From the NCBI GenBank assembly GCA_945883495.1, contig CAMCXS010000003.1, forward strand, positions 108,921 through 172,920: 64,000 nucleotides of DNA, in the 5' to 3' direction. The DNA is from Akkermansia muciniphila. GTDB taxonomy: Bacteria; Verrucomicrobiota; Verrucomicrobiia; Verrucomicrobiales; DEV007. The notes beneath the pieces were generated by a model. The model worked only from the letters and a program-made list of their open reading frames with translations, was not told the DNA's origin and searched no databases. Positions within the stretch are counted from its first letter, which is position 1, and the number at the start of each line of letters is the position of its first letter. Made by a program: the position numbers and the translations under genes. Below, in pieces: positions 17,387 through 26,138 of the stretch.

Positions 17387-18484
17387 CTACGCAGTCTTGT
17401 CGCCTGGGGAACTTACTTGAAGACCCAGAATATCCCGCTGATACAACTCTTGGTAGAGAACATAGAACATCACCATCGTAGGCGTAGCCACGATCAAGCC
17501 AAGTGGGCCAAAGATGTAACCGAAGGCAAGTGTCCCCATCAAGGTGAATGCGGGCGGCAGGTGAACTTGCTTCTTGAGCACAATGGGCGTGATCAAATTG
17601 CCCTCCGTCGCCTGAATCGCCGAGTAAACGAGGAATACGGAAAGCATCTGGCCCGGGGACATGGTCAGCCCTACGAGCAGCGCCGGAATGGCGGCCAGCA
17701 TTACTCCGATATACGGAATAAATTGCAGCAGACCCGCCATCAAACCGAGGGTGAGTGCGTATTTTAGGCCGATCAGATAATATCCAGCAATCGTGAATAC
17801 ACCAATAATCAGCATGGCGAAGCCTTGCCCGATGAGCCAGCGCCAAACCCCTTGCGCGCAGGCTTCCATGACTTCGCTGGCCCGGCTGCGCATGGAGAGC
17901 GGAAAGATGGAGACGATGGCGCCACGATACAGGCGCGGCTCCGTTGCCAAGAATAGCGCAACCGTGACGATGAGGATCGCCGAGGTCGCGACTGTGGCCG
18001 CGCTTGAAGCCAGGTTCATGAGGAAAGAGGAGAATCTTGCAAACAGGTCGCCGATGGCTCCGCGCTGTTCTTGGGGGTTGGCCTGAAGAAACTCATTGAC
18101 GACGGGATAATGCTTTAGGTGCTCGACCGCTTGGGGGAAGTCCGCCGCCAAGGCCCGCAGATCGGAGGAAATCTGGGGGCCCGTAAGCATGACCATGGTG
18201 GTGATTATCCCAATTGCGGCCAGGAAGATAATGAGCAGCGAGAGTTTGTAGGCAATGCGCCGTGGCAGTGGAAGCAGGCGCGAGAAGTGATCCGCCAGAG
18301 CCCCGAGGACCACGGCTAAGATCAACGCCGTGAGCGCCATCAAGACGGCTTGCGCTGCCAGGTGAAATGACCAGAAAACTCCGACTACGGCCACCACAAA
18401 GAGTACCCGTCGGACGAAGCCGAGAAAGTCGGAATGGGAGCCAGGGGATGCATCTTCAGATACCGAGGAAGAGCGGCTCGACAT
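17387..18484 (-). CDS. AI-2E family (PerM-like) membrane protein
   Basis: About 365 residues from the ATG at 18484; an ATG at 18502 and a GTG at 18514 are in frame. There are 7-8 predicted helices in the AI-2E/PerM order: an N-terminal pair, a long periplasmic or cytoplasmic middle with FPQAVEHLKHYPVVNEFLQ, then a C-terminal block with the conserved LLQFIPYIGVMLAAIPALLV and ATEGNLITPIVLKKQVHLPP segments. Family members are transporters of varied or unknown substrates, including autoinducer-2 and sodium/proton exchange in some cases. It lies just downstream of the fused spermidine-synthase-like gene on the same strand and probably shares its transcript. Confidence 0.92.
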   Translation of the reverse strand: MSSRSSSVSEDASPGSHSDFLGFVRRVLFVVAVVGVFWSFHLAAQAVLMALTALILAVVLGALADHFSRLLPLPRRIAYKLSLLIIFLAAIGIITTMVMLTGPQISSDLRALAADFPQAVEHLKHYPVVNEFLQANPQEQRGAIGDLFARFSSFLMNLASSAATVATSAILIVTVALFLATEPRLYRGAIVSIFPLSMRSRASEVMEACAQGVWRWLIGQGFAMLIIGVFTIAGYYLIGLKYALTLGLMAGLLQFIPYIGVMLAAIPALLVGLTMSPGQMLSVFLVYSAIQATEGNLITPIVLKKQVHLPPAFTLMGTLAFGYIFGPLGLIVATPTMVMFYVLYQELYQRDILGLQVSSPGDKTA

Positions 18485-18531
18485 GGGAATATTCCGGAGC
18501 ATGAAATGAGCCACCGCGTCCGGCCAGAGGA

Positions 18532-20841
18532 TCAGCGGGCGTCTTTCCAGAGTGCGGGTAGGGAGTATTCGTCTCGGGGGAAATTGTCGGTATTGGGCTC
18601 GGTTCTGAGCGTGGAACGATCAAAATCTGGCAGGATGACCTGAATTTGAGACTGGGGGCCCAGAACCGAGCCGATTAAGCTGGCTACATCGATGCCGGCT
18701 TCACGGAAATGCTCTTGAACGCCGCGATCCTGGACACGGGTGGCGAGTTGATCCGCCGTGATGGCAAGTGGTTCCATGGTTCCCACTCCGATGATTCCAC
18801 CAAATACGGCGACGTGCGGGAATACCCGGACCATAGTCTCGGCGACCCGTTGGGTGGGTAGCCAAGTCACCGCCATGCCACCTGGCCGCAAACGGGTGGC
18901 CAACAGTTGAAAATACTCCTCGGAATAAAGCGTTCCCGCATGAGCGCTGTCCGGGCGAAGGGCGTCGGCTTCAATGATGTCGAATCCGTCCCGCTCTCGC
19001 AGGAGCCGCATTCTGCCGTCTCCCGCATGGTGATGCACTCGTGGATCGGAGAGCAGCTTGCGAACCGGAGAATGGTTCGACTCCCCAGAGATGGCCAGCA
19101 GCGTGTGGTGTTGCGGCCCTACAATCTCTGAACATATCACCTCTTGTGTTTCTGGCCTGGCCAGCATGGCGTATAGGGTGTCTCCTGATCCGAGGCCAAT
19201 CAAAGCGATCCGCTCGGGTTTGGGGTGTAGCAGGATCGGCACGGCACCCAAAAGGGAGTGGACGCCGCCGTATGGAATCCAGCTCTGCCCAATCCCGTTC
19301 ACATAGACCCAGACTTTGCCGTTCGCTTCATCGCGCTTCAGCACGGAGATGCCTGATCCGTCCTCGGCCATCACGATGCGTTCCCGCGTGCTGCCATGAA
19401 TCCAGGACCACAAACCGGTCTGATCCGGCAACCGCCAGACAAGCAGGAGCCCGCCGGCGACGATTGGAAGCTGGTAACGAAGCCCGCGTGGGACGGCGCA
19501 AGCGGCCACGGCGGTGCCAAGGAAAGCCAAGAGGCGGAGGACACCCGCGCTTCCGATAAGCGGCAGCAGCAACGCGGTGGTCGCGCCGGAACCAACCACA
19601 CAGCCGAGTATATTCGCAGTTTGCAGCAGGCCGGTTCTTTGTCCGATCCTGGATGAGTCGGTGTGCGCCGCGCGTTGCAACAAAGGGAAGGCCGCCCCCA
19701 TGAGGAATGTGGACGGAAAGATGACCAGAAGGGGAGCCGCCAGATGAAAGCACGGATAAATCCAGAGGAACGGCTTGTCTGCTTCCGCCAAGGTTCCACC
19801 AGCCCACTGTTGGTACAATTGAATCGCCGTGTTGGCCGCTACTGGTTCATACGAGTCCAGATACCGGCGCAAAGGATTGGTTTCCGGAGTCAGATGAAGC
19901 AGCCATAGGAGGATGGTAATGCCGGATGCGGCATAGAGCGTCCCCCCGGCGAGTAGTCTGAGATACCAGGTCCACGGGTGGCGGCTGCGTCCCGCCAAGG
20001 TTGAGGCAACCAACGCACCGGACCCCAGCCCCAGCAGATATATCGACAGCAAGGTTCCAACGGTGTGAGCGGATGACTTGGCCATCGCCCCCAAGATCCG
20101 CAGCCAAACCATCTCTGCTGCCATGGACGTCAAGCCGGAGAGGAAGAACAGGCCAACGATGAGGACCGGGCCGGGGCCGAAGTCGATCTTTGCTGACATC
20201 CCGGATTCAGGATCGGGCGATGCTTGCAAGGGCCGGGATCGCCAGATGGCCGGGATGACCGCCAAACTGCAGAAGAGGTTCAGTCCCGCCGCAACGCGGA
20301 GTCCGCCCGGAACACCTCCGAGTGGCAAAAGAATCCAAGTCGCCACGGCGGCGCCGAGGCCAGCGCCGAGCGTGTTGATTGCGTAAAGCTGGCCAATCCG
20401 TGCCGCAGCCTGGTGCAAATTTTGGCTGAGTGCGCGCCCCAAGACGGGGAGTGAGAGTCCCATGAGAAACGTGGGCGGGAGCAGGCAGAGGAACAAGATC
20501 AGAGTAATGAGCAAGCGAGACTCTACTAGGTTCGCGATTTGGTCATAGAGCACGTCCTGGAAGAACCAACCGCTGGCCAGGCCGAACAGGCCGATTCCCA
20601 ACTCCGCTATGGCAAACGTGAGCAAGCTACCTCTAGGGCTGAGTCGATCCGCAAAGAAGCCACCGCCCAGGCTGCCCGCCCCTAGGCCAGCCATGAAGGC
20701 CGTGGTGATGATGGTCACGGAGGCGACATCGCCACCGGCGAAAATGACCAGCAAGCGCTGCCATGCCACTTGATACACCAACGCTGCGGCGCCAGAGAGA
20801 AGGAAAAGCCAGAGGATGAGCAGGCGCAGGAGGGGAGCCAT
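18532..20841 (-). CDS. Fused membrane-transporter/spermidine-synthase-like protein
   Basis: 769 residues. The N-terminal ~480 residues hold about 12 hydrophobic helices (starting LLRLLILWLFLLSGAAALVYQ, typical for this fusion family). The C-terminal ~280 residues form a SAM-dependent spermidine-synthase-like domain, with RIALIGLGSGDTLYAML as the nucleotide-binding loop, EVICSEI as the acidic strand end, and FDIIEADALRPDSAHAG in the active-site region. Real polyamine synthesis is not shown for these fusions. The gene lies between a secreted esterase (49 bases upstream) and the AI-2E family gene, all on the minus strand. Confidence 0.9.
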   Translation of the reverse strand: MAPLLRLLILWLFLLSGAAALVYQVAWQRLLVIFAGGDVASVTIITTAFMAGLGAGSLGGGFFADRLSPRGSLLTFAIAELGIGLFGLASGWFFQDVLYDQIANLVESRLLITLILFLCLLPPTFLMGLSLPVLGRALSQNLHQAAARIGQLYAINTLGAGLGAAVATWILLPLGGVPGGLRVAAGLNLFCSLAVIPAIWRSRPLQASPDPESGMSAKIDFGPGPVLIVGLFFLSGLTSMAAEMVWLRILGAMAKSSAHTVGTLLSIYLLGLGSGALVASTLAGRSRHPWTWYLRLLAGGTLYAASGITILLWLLHLTPETNPLRRYLDSYEPVAANTAIQLYQQWAGGTLAEADKPFLWIYPCFHLAAPLLVIFPSTFLMGAAFPLLQRAAHTDSSRIGQRTGLLQTANILGCVVGSGATTALLLPLIGSAGVLRLLAFLGTAVAACAVPRGLRYQLPIVAGGLLLVWRLPDQTGLWSWIHGSTRERIVMAEDGSGISVLKRDEANGKVWVYVNGIGQSWIPYGGVHSLLGAVPILLHPKPERIALIGLGSGDTLYAMLARPETQEVICSEIVGPQHHTLLAISGESNHSPVRKLLSDPRVHHHAGDGRMRLLRERDGFDIIEADALRPDSAHAGTLYSEEYFQLLATRLRPGGMAVTWLPTQRVAETMVRVFPHVAVFGGIIGVGTMEPLAITADQLATRVQDRGVQEHFREAGIDVASLIGSVLGPQSQIQVILPDFDRSTLRTEPNTDNFPRDEYSLPALWKDAR

Positions 20842-20890
20842 GGGGAACTGTCGATCCTAGGCACAAGCTCCCAAACGCGGGAAGCGATTT

Positions 20891-22156
20891 CTACGGCATC
20901 TCTCGATTCGTGACTGGGGTGCTCACCATCGCGTCACGGACGTCCGTGATTTCCAGATACCAAATGTTTGCCTCCGGCGGCGGAGCGTCGGCGATCACTT
21001 CGTTCCCGTTGACCTTCGCGGGGATCGCGACCCAATTCCGCTGCGAGCGTGGGCCGCCGTCCGTCGTGTAACAGAGCTGCGCGGACTTGAGGGGCGCCTC
21101 TGGAGCCACCGTGACGCGGACCCGGACAGTCGCCCCGGAGGTGGCCGGCTCTCCTGGAACCGGGAGCGGAATGCCGCCGCGGCACTTTGAATCGATAAAG
21201 AGGCCGATCTCTTGGGGGGCCCAGCCGGGTTGATGGCCGTGAGCCATCTTGAGCTGAATGCGCATCTGCTTCTCCCCGGGGACGATGCGGTAGCTCTTCA
21301 GATAACTATCTAGCGGATAGTGGACGTCGTGAGTTCCGTTGATGAATAGAATGGGGACGCGGCATTGGGATAAAACGCTGCCCGGATCGTAATCCTTGAC
21401 CCAGAGCGCGGCGCGTTCGCCCAGTTTCTCGATGCTTGGCTTTTGCACGGACTCGCCTTCGTGCAGAAAACCGCAGCCATAGACCGGCACGGCGGCCCGG
21501 AATCGATCATCAAGGGACGCGACCAGGCAGGTCGTATATCCGCCCCAACTGATACCCGTGACGGCCGTGCGTTCTGGATCGACATCAGGAAAGCTTCGCA
21601 CCAAATTGTGCGCCCGGATCACGTTGGCGGCGGCGTGGTAGGGCCAGTCATCGTCGCGATCCCCGCCGATGCTATCGAACTTTTCGACGTGGCCGTGGTT
21701 GGGGCCGCCGCGCTCCAGGCGGATGCGGAGGTTCGCGTCGCTTTGGTGGCCCTTGGGGGCCCGGGTTTCTGGATCGAACAGCGGATCGGGTGGACGGGAG
21801 CCGGCGAGATCCATGGCGATGGCGGCATAGCCACGCTTCGCCCACAGATAGACCCATTCAGCGAAAGCGGTTCCTCCGCCGCCATGGATGAGGACAACGG
21901 CCGGGAAGCGCTCCCCAGGCGAGGCGGGCTCCGCTCCAATCGTTGCCGGGGTGGCGTAAAACGCGAAGACGTCCGTAGGGTGGCCTTGGAACGGCAAGCC
22001 TTCGTAGAGCAGGGAGTGGACGGGTTGATCACGGCGCAGCCAGGTGACCGAAGGCGTTTGGGCTTTCAGGGCATCGACGTTCCAAGGCGAAGCCGCGGTG
22101 ATCGAGGAGGTGAGAAGCAGACCAGCAAAGAAATGGAAATGATGAAGGCTCGGCAT
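20891..22156 (-). CDS. Secreted alpha/beta hydrolase (acetyl-xylan esterase / dienelactone hydrolase-like)
   Basis: 421 residues with a signal peptide (FHFFAGLLLTSSITAAS). The hydrolase core shows VVLIHGGGGTAFAEW (oxyanion region), TAVTGISWGGYTTC (nucleophile serine), FINGTHDVHYPLDSY (acid) and KMAHGHQPGW (histidine). A C-terminal beta-rich extension from about residue 330 resembles an immunoglobulin-like add-on. PVC genomes hold many such esterases acting on acylated polysaccharides; the substrate is unknown. It is transcribed away from the SMP-30/M81/M19 operon and shares a 250-base intergenic region with it. Confidence 0.85.
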   Translation of the reverse strand: MPSLHHFHFFAGLLLTSSITAASPWNVDALKAQTPSVTWLRRDQPVHSLLYEGLPFQGHPTDVFAFYATPATIGAEPASPGERFPAVVLIHGGGGTAFAEWVYLWAKRGYAAIAMDLAGSRPPDPLFDPETRAPKGHQSDANLRIRLERGGPNHGHVEKFDSIGGDRDDDWPYHAAANVIRAHNLVRSFPDVDPERTAVTGISWGGYTTCLVASLDDRFRAAVPVYGCGFLHEGESVQKPSIEKLGERAALWVKDYDPGSVLSQCRVPILFINGTHDVHYPLDSYLKSYRIVPGEKQMRIQLKMAHGHQPGWAPQEIGLFIDSKCRGGIPLPVPGEPATSGATVRVRVTVAPEAPLKSAQLCYTTDGGPRSQRNWVAIPAKVNGNEVIADAPPPEANIWYLEITDVRDAMVSTPVTNREMP

Positions 22157-22209
22157 GGAAAAAGACGGACACGTCGTCGAGGTGGTGCGAATTTCCGCGA
22201 AAAGAACTT

Positions 22210-22245
22210 TACGTTTACGTAATATTCATACATACTAGAAACATG
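22210..22245. promoter_or_regulatory. AT-rich divergent control region with TTACGTAA palindrome
   Basis: The intergenic region between the divergent esterase and SMP-30 genes holds the 8-base palindrome TTACGTAA (22215-22222) within TTTACGTTTACGTAATATTC, followed by CATACATACTAG. It is the most AT-rich stretch nearby. It could carry a promoter and an operator for one or both operons. No -10/-35 pair close to consensus is certain. Confidence 0.35.
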
Positions 22246-22306
22246 ATTCGGGCGTGGCTAATCGGCCACCTGTTCGGTTCTCTCGTTTGTTTTGTGTTGA
22301 GGTTCT

Positions 22307-22342
22307 AACAGGCCCGCCGGGTGGCGGGCCTGTTTCCTTTTC
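22307..22342 (+). terminator. Terminator-like hairpin in the leader of the SMP-30/M81/M19 operon
   Basis: AACAGGCCCGCC (22307-22318) pairs perfectly with GGCGGGCCTGTT (22323-22334) around a GGGT loop, followed by TCCTTTTC. This is a textbook intrinsic terminator on the plus strand. It lies about 70 bases before the SMP-30 start codon and about 90-110 bases after the probable promoter area, with no open gene ending there on the plus strand. It is either the end of a small RNA or an attenuator in the operon leader. Confidence 0.75.
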
Positions 22343-22407
22343 GGGACCACTACGGAGGCTCGCAGTTCTCTCTTTACGCGCTGCCAGGTGCCGTTCAGCA
22401 TGCCTGC

Positions 22408-23313
22408 ATGATCCCGTTCCGCCCCTGGCAGGCCGTCGCCTTGCTGCTGGCTCTTGTTCCGTGCGCCACATCGGCTGAAGAATCTCTTTACGAGGCCAAG
22501 CCTCTGACCGCCCCGGGCCAGTTCCACGCGGGGATTGAGGGGCCCGCTTGCGATGGAGCCGGGCATCTGTACGCCGTCAGCTTCGGAACGGATAAGCGCA
22601 CGATCGGCAAGGTAAATCTCAATGGAAAGGCGGAGCTTTTCGTGATGCTGCCTGAAGGAAGTGCCGGGAACGGCATTCGCTTTGGGCGGGATGGCTTGAT
22701 GTATGTGGCGGACTACATCGGGCACAACGTTCTGGCGATTGAGCTGGCGACTCTGGCCCTTCGCGTCTTTGCCCACAATCCGGAGATGAACCAGCCGAAC
22801 GACTTGGCGATCGCGTCCGACGGCACCCTGTATGCGAGCGACCCGAATTGGAAGAACAAAACAGGGCAGTTGTGGCGGATCGATCGCGATGGAAGCACGC
22901 ATCTGGCAGCCTCCGGCTTGGGGACAACCAACGGCATCGAAGTCAGTCCGGATGGGGGCACTCTTTACGTAAATGAAAGCGAGCAGCGCGGAGTGTGGGC
23001 GTTCCCGATTCTGGCGGACAAATCACTCGGGGCGCGGCGTCTCGTGAAGCAGTTTGCCGATTTCGGCTTCGATGGGATGCGTTGTGATATCGATGGGAAC
23101 CTCTATATCACTCGTCACGGAAAGGGCACCGTCGTGAAGCTTTCGCCCCAGGGGGAGATTCTGCGGGAGATCGACGTGCTCGGTGCCAATCCGTCCAATA
23201 TCTGTTTCGGCGGGCCGGATGGATGTACGGCGTATGTGACGGAAGTGGAGCACACGCGAGTGGTGACATTCCGCGTCGATCGCCCGGGGCGCGAATGGAA
23301 GCAATTCAACTGA
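22408..23313 (+). CDS. Secreted SMP-30/gluconolactonase/LRE-type propeller protein
   Basis: 301 residues. The ATG at 22408 gives a signal peptide (FRPWQAVALLLALVPCATS); the longer frame from 22321 starts inside the terminator hairpin and is rejected. The mature part is a six-bladed propeller of the SMP-30 type, with blades such as AGNGIRFGRDGLMYVADYIG, QPNDLAIASDGTLYASD, TNGIEVSPDGGTLYVNES and DGMRCDIDGNLYITRHGKG. The conserved N and D positions of the metal site are present (QPND, TTNGIEVSPDG, FDGMRCD). Known relatives hydrolyse lactones. It is the first gene of a four-gene operon; the next gene begins 9 bases after its stop. Confidence 0.88.
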   Translation: MIPFRPWQAVALLLALVPCATSAEESLYEAKPLTAPGQFHAGIEGPACDGAGHLYAVSFGTDKRTIGKVNLNGKAELFVMLPEGSAGNGIRFGRDGLMYVADYIGHNVLAIELATLALRVFAHNPEMNQPNDLAIASDGTLYASDPNWKNKTGQLWRIDRDGSTHLAASGLGTTNGIEVSPDGGTLYVNESEQRGVWAFPILADKSLGARRLVKQFADFGFDGMRCDIDGNLYITRHGKGTVVKLSPQGEILREIDVLGANPSNICFGGPDGCTAYVTEVEHTRVVTFRVDRPGREWKQFN

Positions 23314-23322
23314 TCCAGCGCC

Positions 23323-24657
23323 TTGAACCGGTATGCCAAATCAGAAGAGCTGTTCGCGCGCGCCCAACAGAGCATCGCGGCGGGGGTAAATAGTGGAATT
23401 CGCAAGATGGAGCAACCCGTCCCGCTTTACTTTGCCAAGGGCGAGGGGTGCCGGCTTTGGGATGTTGATGGAAATGAGTGTATCGATTTTCAAATCGGTC
23501 AGGGAGCCCTGTTGTATGGACACGCGCCAAAGGGGATGGCAGAGGCGATTGCGGATCAGGCGCGCTTGGGAACGCACTGGGCGGCGCAGTCCGAGCTGGA
23601 AATCGACGTGGCGGAGCGGCTGCAAAGGATGATTCCTTCGGCGGAACGGGTGCGATTCAATAATTCCGCGACCGAGGTGGTGCTCTCCGCGTTCCGGCTG
23701 GCTCGAGCGCATACGGGGAGACCGCTGATTCTGAAGTTTGAAGGGCACTATCATGGTTGGTCGGATGAAGGGTTGGCCGGCTTTGCGCCACCGCCGGACC
23801 GGTGGGGAAGCGACGAGGAGCCGTCCCGGTTGCATCCGAGCCAGGGGGTCATTCCCGAGGTCCTGGAGCAGATGGTCGTGGCGCGGTGGAACGACCCCGA
23901 GCATCTGCGGCGCCGCGTGGCTCAATATCGTGGCCAAATTGCGGCGATTGTCTTTGAACCGGTACTCTGCAATAGCGGTTGCATGGAACCGGTACCAGGG
24001 CTGATCGAAGAGATCCGGGCGCTTTGTGATAGGGAAAAGATGCTCATGATCGCGGACGAGACGATCACCGGTTTCCGCTTTGGGGCCGCCGGCGCCCAAG
24101 GATATCTGGGGTTTACGCCCGATTTGACGATTCTGGGGAAGGCGATTGGCGGTGGGTTGCCCTTCGCGGCTTTGGCCGGAAAAGAAGCTGCCATGCGGAA
24201 AATCATTGATGGTGCGGTGGTGCATGCGGGGACGCTTAACGGCAACCCACTTTGCCTGGCCGCCAGCCGGTGGTGTTTGGATCAAGTGCTGGCTCTGGGA
24301 GATCTGCATCCGGCGGGAGTCCGGTCCTTAGGGCAAGATCTGATGCGTGGACTGAGGGAGATCGCGGATCGATATGGCATCCCCCTGCGGCCCCAAGGGC
24401 CTGGGCTGGTGTTCCATTCCGCTATATTGAAACCGGGCTCGCCGGAAGGGCCAATTCGCGATTATCGGGAATATGTTGTCCGGCACGACGCTCCGCGCTG
24501 GGCGCACCTGCGGCGGTGTCTCTTGGAGGAAGGCGTGCGCGCGATTGAGCGGGGGCTCTGGTTCCTCAGCTTGGTGCATCGCCCAGAGGACATTGTTGAT
24601 GCCCTGGAGCGCGCGGACCGGGCGTTTGCGCGGCATGCAACTGAGTGGCCGCCATGA
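23323..24657 (+). CDS. Class III aminotransferase (glutamate-1-semialdehyde aminomutase-like)
   Basis: 444 residues from a TTG start. PLP-dependent fold type I: GCRLWDVDGNECIDFQIGQG near the N-terminus, RFNNSATEVVLSAFRLARAH, EGHYHGWSDE, EPVLCNSGCMEP, the DETITGFRFG motif with the PLP-ring aspartate, and the Schiff-base lysine in TILGKAIGGGLPFAAL. It differs from a housekeeping HemL by its context inside a catabolic operon, so it is more likely an amino-acid or beta-amino-acid transaminase. It overlaps the M81 gene (ATGA), showing translational coupling. Confidence 0.88.
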   Translation: MNRYAKSEELFARAQQSIAAGVNSGIRKMEQPVPLYFAKGEGCRLWDVDGNECIDFQIGQGALLYGHAPKGMAEAIADQARLGTHWAAQSELEIDVAERLQRMIPSAERVRFNNSATEVVLSAFRLARAHTGRPLILKFEGHYHGWSDEGLAGFAPPPDRWGSDEEPSRLHPSQGVIPEVLEQMVVARWNDPEHLRRRVAQYRGQIAAIVFEPVLCNSGCMEPVPGLIEEIRALCDREKMLMIADETITGFRFGAAGAQGYLGFTPDLTILGKAIGGGLPFAALAGKEAAMRKIIDGAVVHAGTLNGNPLCLAASRWCLDQVLALGDLHPAGVRSLGQDLMRGLREIADRYGIPLRPQGPGLVFHSAILKPGSPEGPIRDYREYVVRHDAPRWAHLRRCLLEEGVRAIERGLWFLSLVHRPEDIVDALERADRAFARHATEWPP

Positions 24658-26129
24658 GGAAAGCGCCGCGCATTCTGTTTGCCGGACTGTTTCACGAGAC
24701 GCATACCTTCCTCGATGGGATTACCGGTCTGGAGTCATTCCACATCGCACGCGGAGAGGAGATCTCGCGCTGCCGTGGGGATAGTTCTCCAATGGGCGGA
24801 GCGCTGGAGTTTGCGGAGGAGGCCGGCTGGGAAGTGATTCCCACTGTGGATTACCGCGCGACTCCCGGTGCGACGGTGTCGGATGCGGTGGTGTCGGTAT
24901 TCTGGCGTGAGCTTGCGGAGAGAGTTCCACAGATGTTGGATGGTGTTTTTTTGGTGCTCCATGGCGCGATGGTTTCTCAGTCCTGTGCGGACGTCGAGGG
25001 AGAGATCTTGGCGCGATTGCGTGGGCTGGTGGGGTTGGTGCCGGTGTTTGGCGTCTTTGATCTGCATGCGAACTTCACCCAAAGGATGGCGGATGCGGCG
25101 AACTGCTTGGTTGCCCACCGGGAGAATCCGCACACGGACGGACGCGAAGCCGCGCGGATCGCGGCGGGGCTGCTGCAACGGTCACTTACTTCGGGGGTCA
25201 CTCCCCAGATGGCCTGGTTTCATCCGGCTATCGTTTGGCCCCCGACCGGCACCGCCACGGCCGCGGAGCCGATGCGCGGTCTTGAAGCCTTCGCGCGCCA
25301 ATTGGAAGCGGAGAATCCCGCTTTATGGGCAGTGAGTGTCTGTGCGGGATTTGCCTTCGCGGACACGCCGGACACTGGTGTCAGTTTTGTGATTGTCACC
25401 AGCGGTGAGCTGGAGGCGGCCCATGAAGCGTTGCGGTGCATCGGCGCCTTGGCCGAGCAGCAAGCTGAGGCGGGCAATGTCAGCGATCCCCCCATTAACG
25501 ACGTTCTGGGCGGCTTGGATCCAGGCGCGCCCGGCCTGACGGTTCTAGTGGAGCCTTCGGATAACATCGGAGCCGGAGCGCCGGGCGATGGGACCGGCGC
25601 GCTGCGGGCGTTGGTGGCTCGTGGCGTTCAGAATGCCGCCGTCGCAATCTGCGATCCGGCTGCGGTGGCACGGCTAAGTCGCGCGGCCATCGGAGATAAG
25701 CTCACGTTGCTGGCCGGAGGGCGTGGGAGTGTCCTGGACGCCGGGCCGCTGCGCTTGGAAGTCGAACTGGTCCGCGTCGGGTCTGGTCTGTTCGAATTGG
25801 AGGACAAGAACAGTCACTTGGCTTCCATGGCTGGAGATCGCTTCGACATGGGATCCTGTGCCGTGGTTCGTCACGCGGGGATTACAATTCTCCTGACGAG
25901 CGAGCGGACTCCGCCTTTTGATCTGGGCCAGTGGCGCAGCCAAGGAATTGAACCAACCGATCTTTCGGTCATCGTCGTCAAGGCAGCAGTCGCGCACCGG
26001 CGGGCCTATGATCCGATCGCGGCGAGGATGCTGTGGGTGGATACTCCTGGTCCTTGCACGAGTGATTTGCGTTCGCTGCCATACCGCCACATCCGCCGTC
26101 CCATCTATCCTCTTGACTCTTCTGCATAA
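24654..26129 (+). CDS. M81 family metallopeptidase (microcystinase C/MlrC-like)
   Basis: 491 residues from the ATG of the ATGA overlap. Metal-site motifs of the family are visible: RILFAGLFHETHTF at the N-terminus, GVFLVLHGAMVS, FGVFDLHANFT and VAHRENPHTDGRE. The C-terminal MlrC domain contains EPSDNIGAGAPGDG and later DMGSCAVVRHAG. MlrC degrades linearised microcystin in sphingomonads, but most members of this family have no known substrate. The coupling with an aminotransferase and an M19 peptidase suggests breakdown of a non-standard peptide or amide. Confidence 0.9.
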   Translation: MRKAPRILFAGLFHETHTFLDGITGLESFHIARGEEISRCRGDSSPMGGALEFAEEAGWEVIPTVDYRATPGATVSDAVVSVFWRELAERVPQMLDGVFLVLHGAMVSQSCADVEGEILARLRGLVGLVPVFGVFDLHANFTQRMADAANCLVAHRENPHTDGREAARIAAGLLQRSLTSGVTPQMAWFHPAIVWPPTGTATAAEPMRGLEAFARQLEAENPALWAVSVCAGFAFADTPDTGVSFVIVTSGELEAAHEALRCIGALAEQQAEAGNVSDPPINDVLGGLDPGAPGLTVLVEPSDNIGAGAPGDGTGALRALVARGVQNAAVAICDPAAVARLSRAAIGDKLTLLAGGRGSVLDAGPLRLEVELVRVGSGLFELEDKNSHLASMAGDRFDMGSCAVVRHAGITILLTSERTPPFDLGQWRSQGIEPTDLSVIVVKAAVAHRRAYDPIAARMLWVDTPGPCTSDLRSLPYRHIRRPIYPLDSSA

Positions 26130-26138
26130 TACCTACCC

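Noticed and set aside
22321..22407. Upstream extension of the SMP-30 gene
   Set aside because: Its start lies in the loop of the terminator hairpin; the ATG at 22408 gives a good signal peptide.
23341..24309. 322-codon minus-strand frame
   Set aside because: Shadow of the class III aminotransferase, whose PLP motifs are clear.
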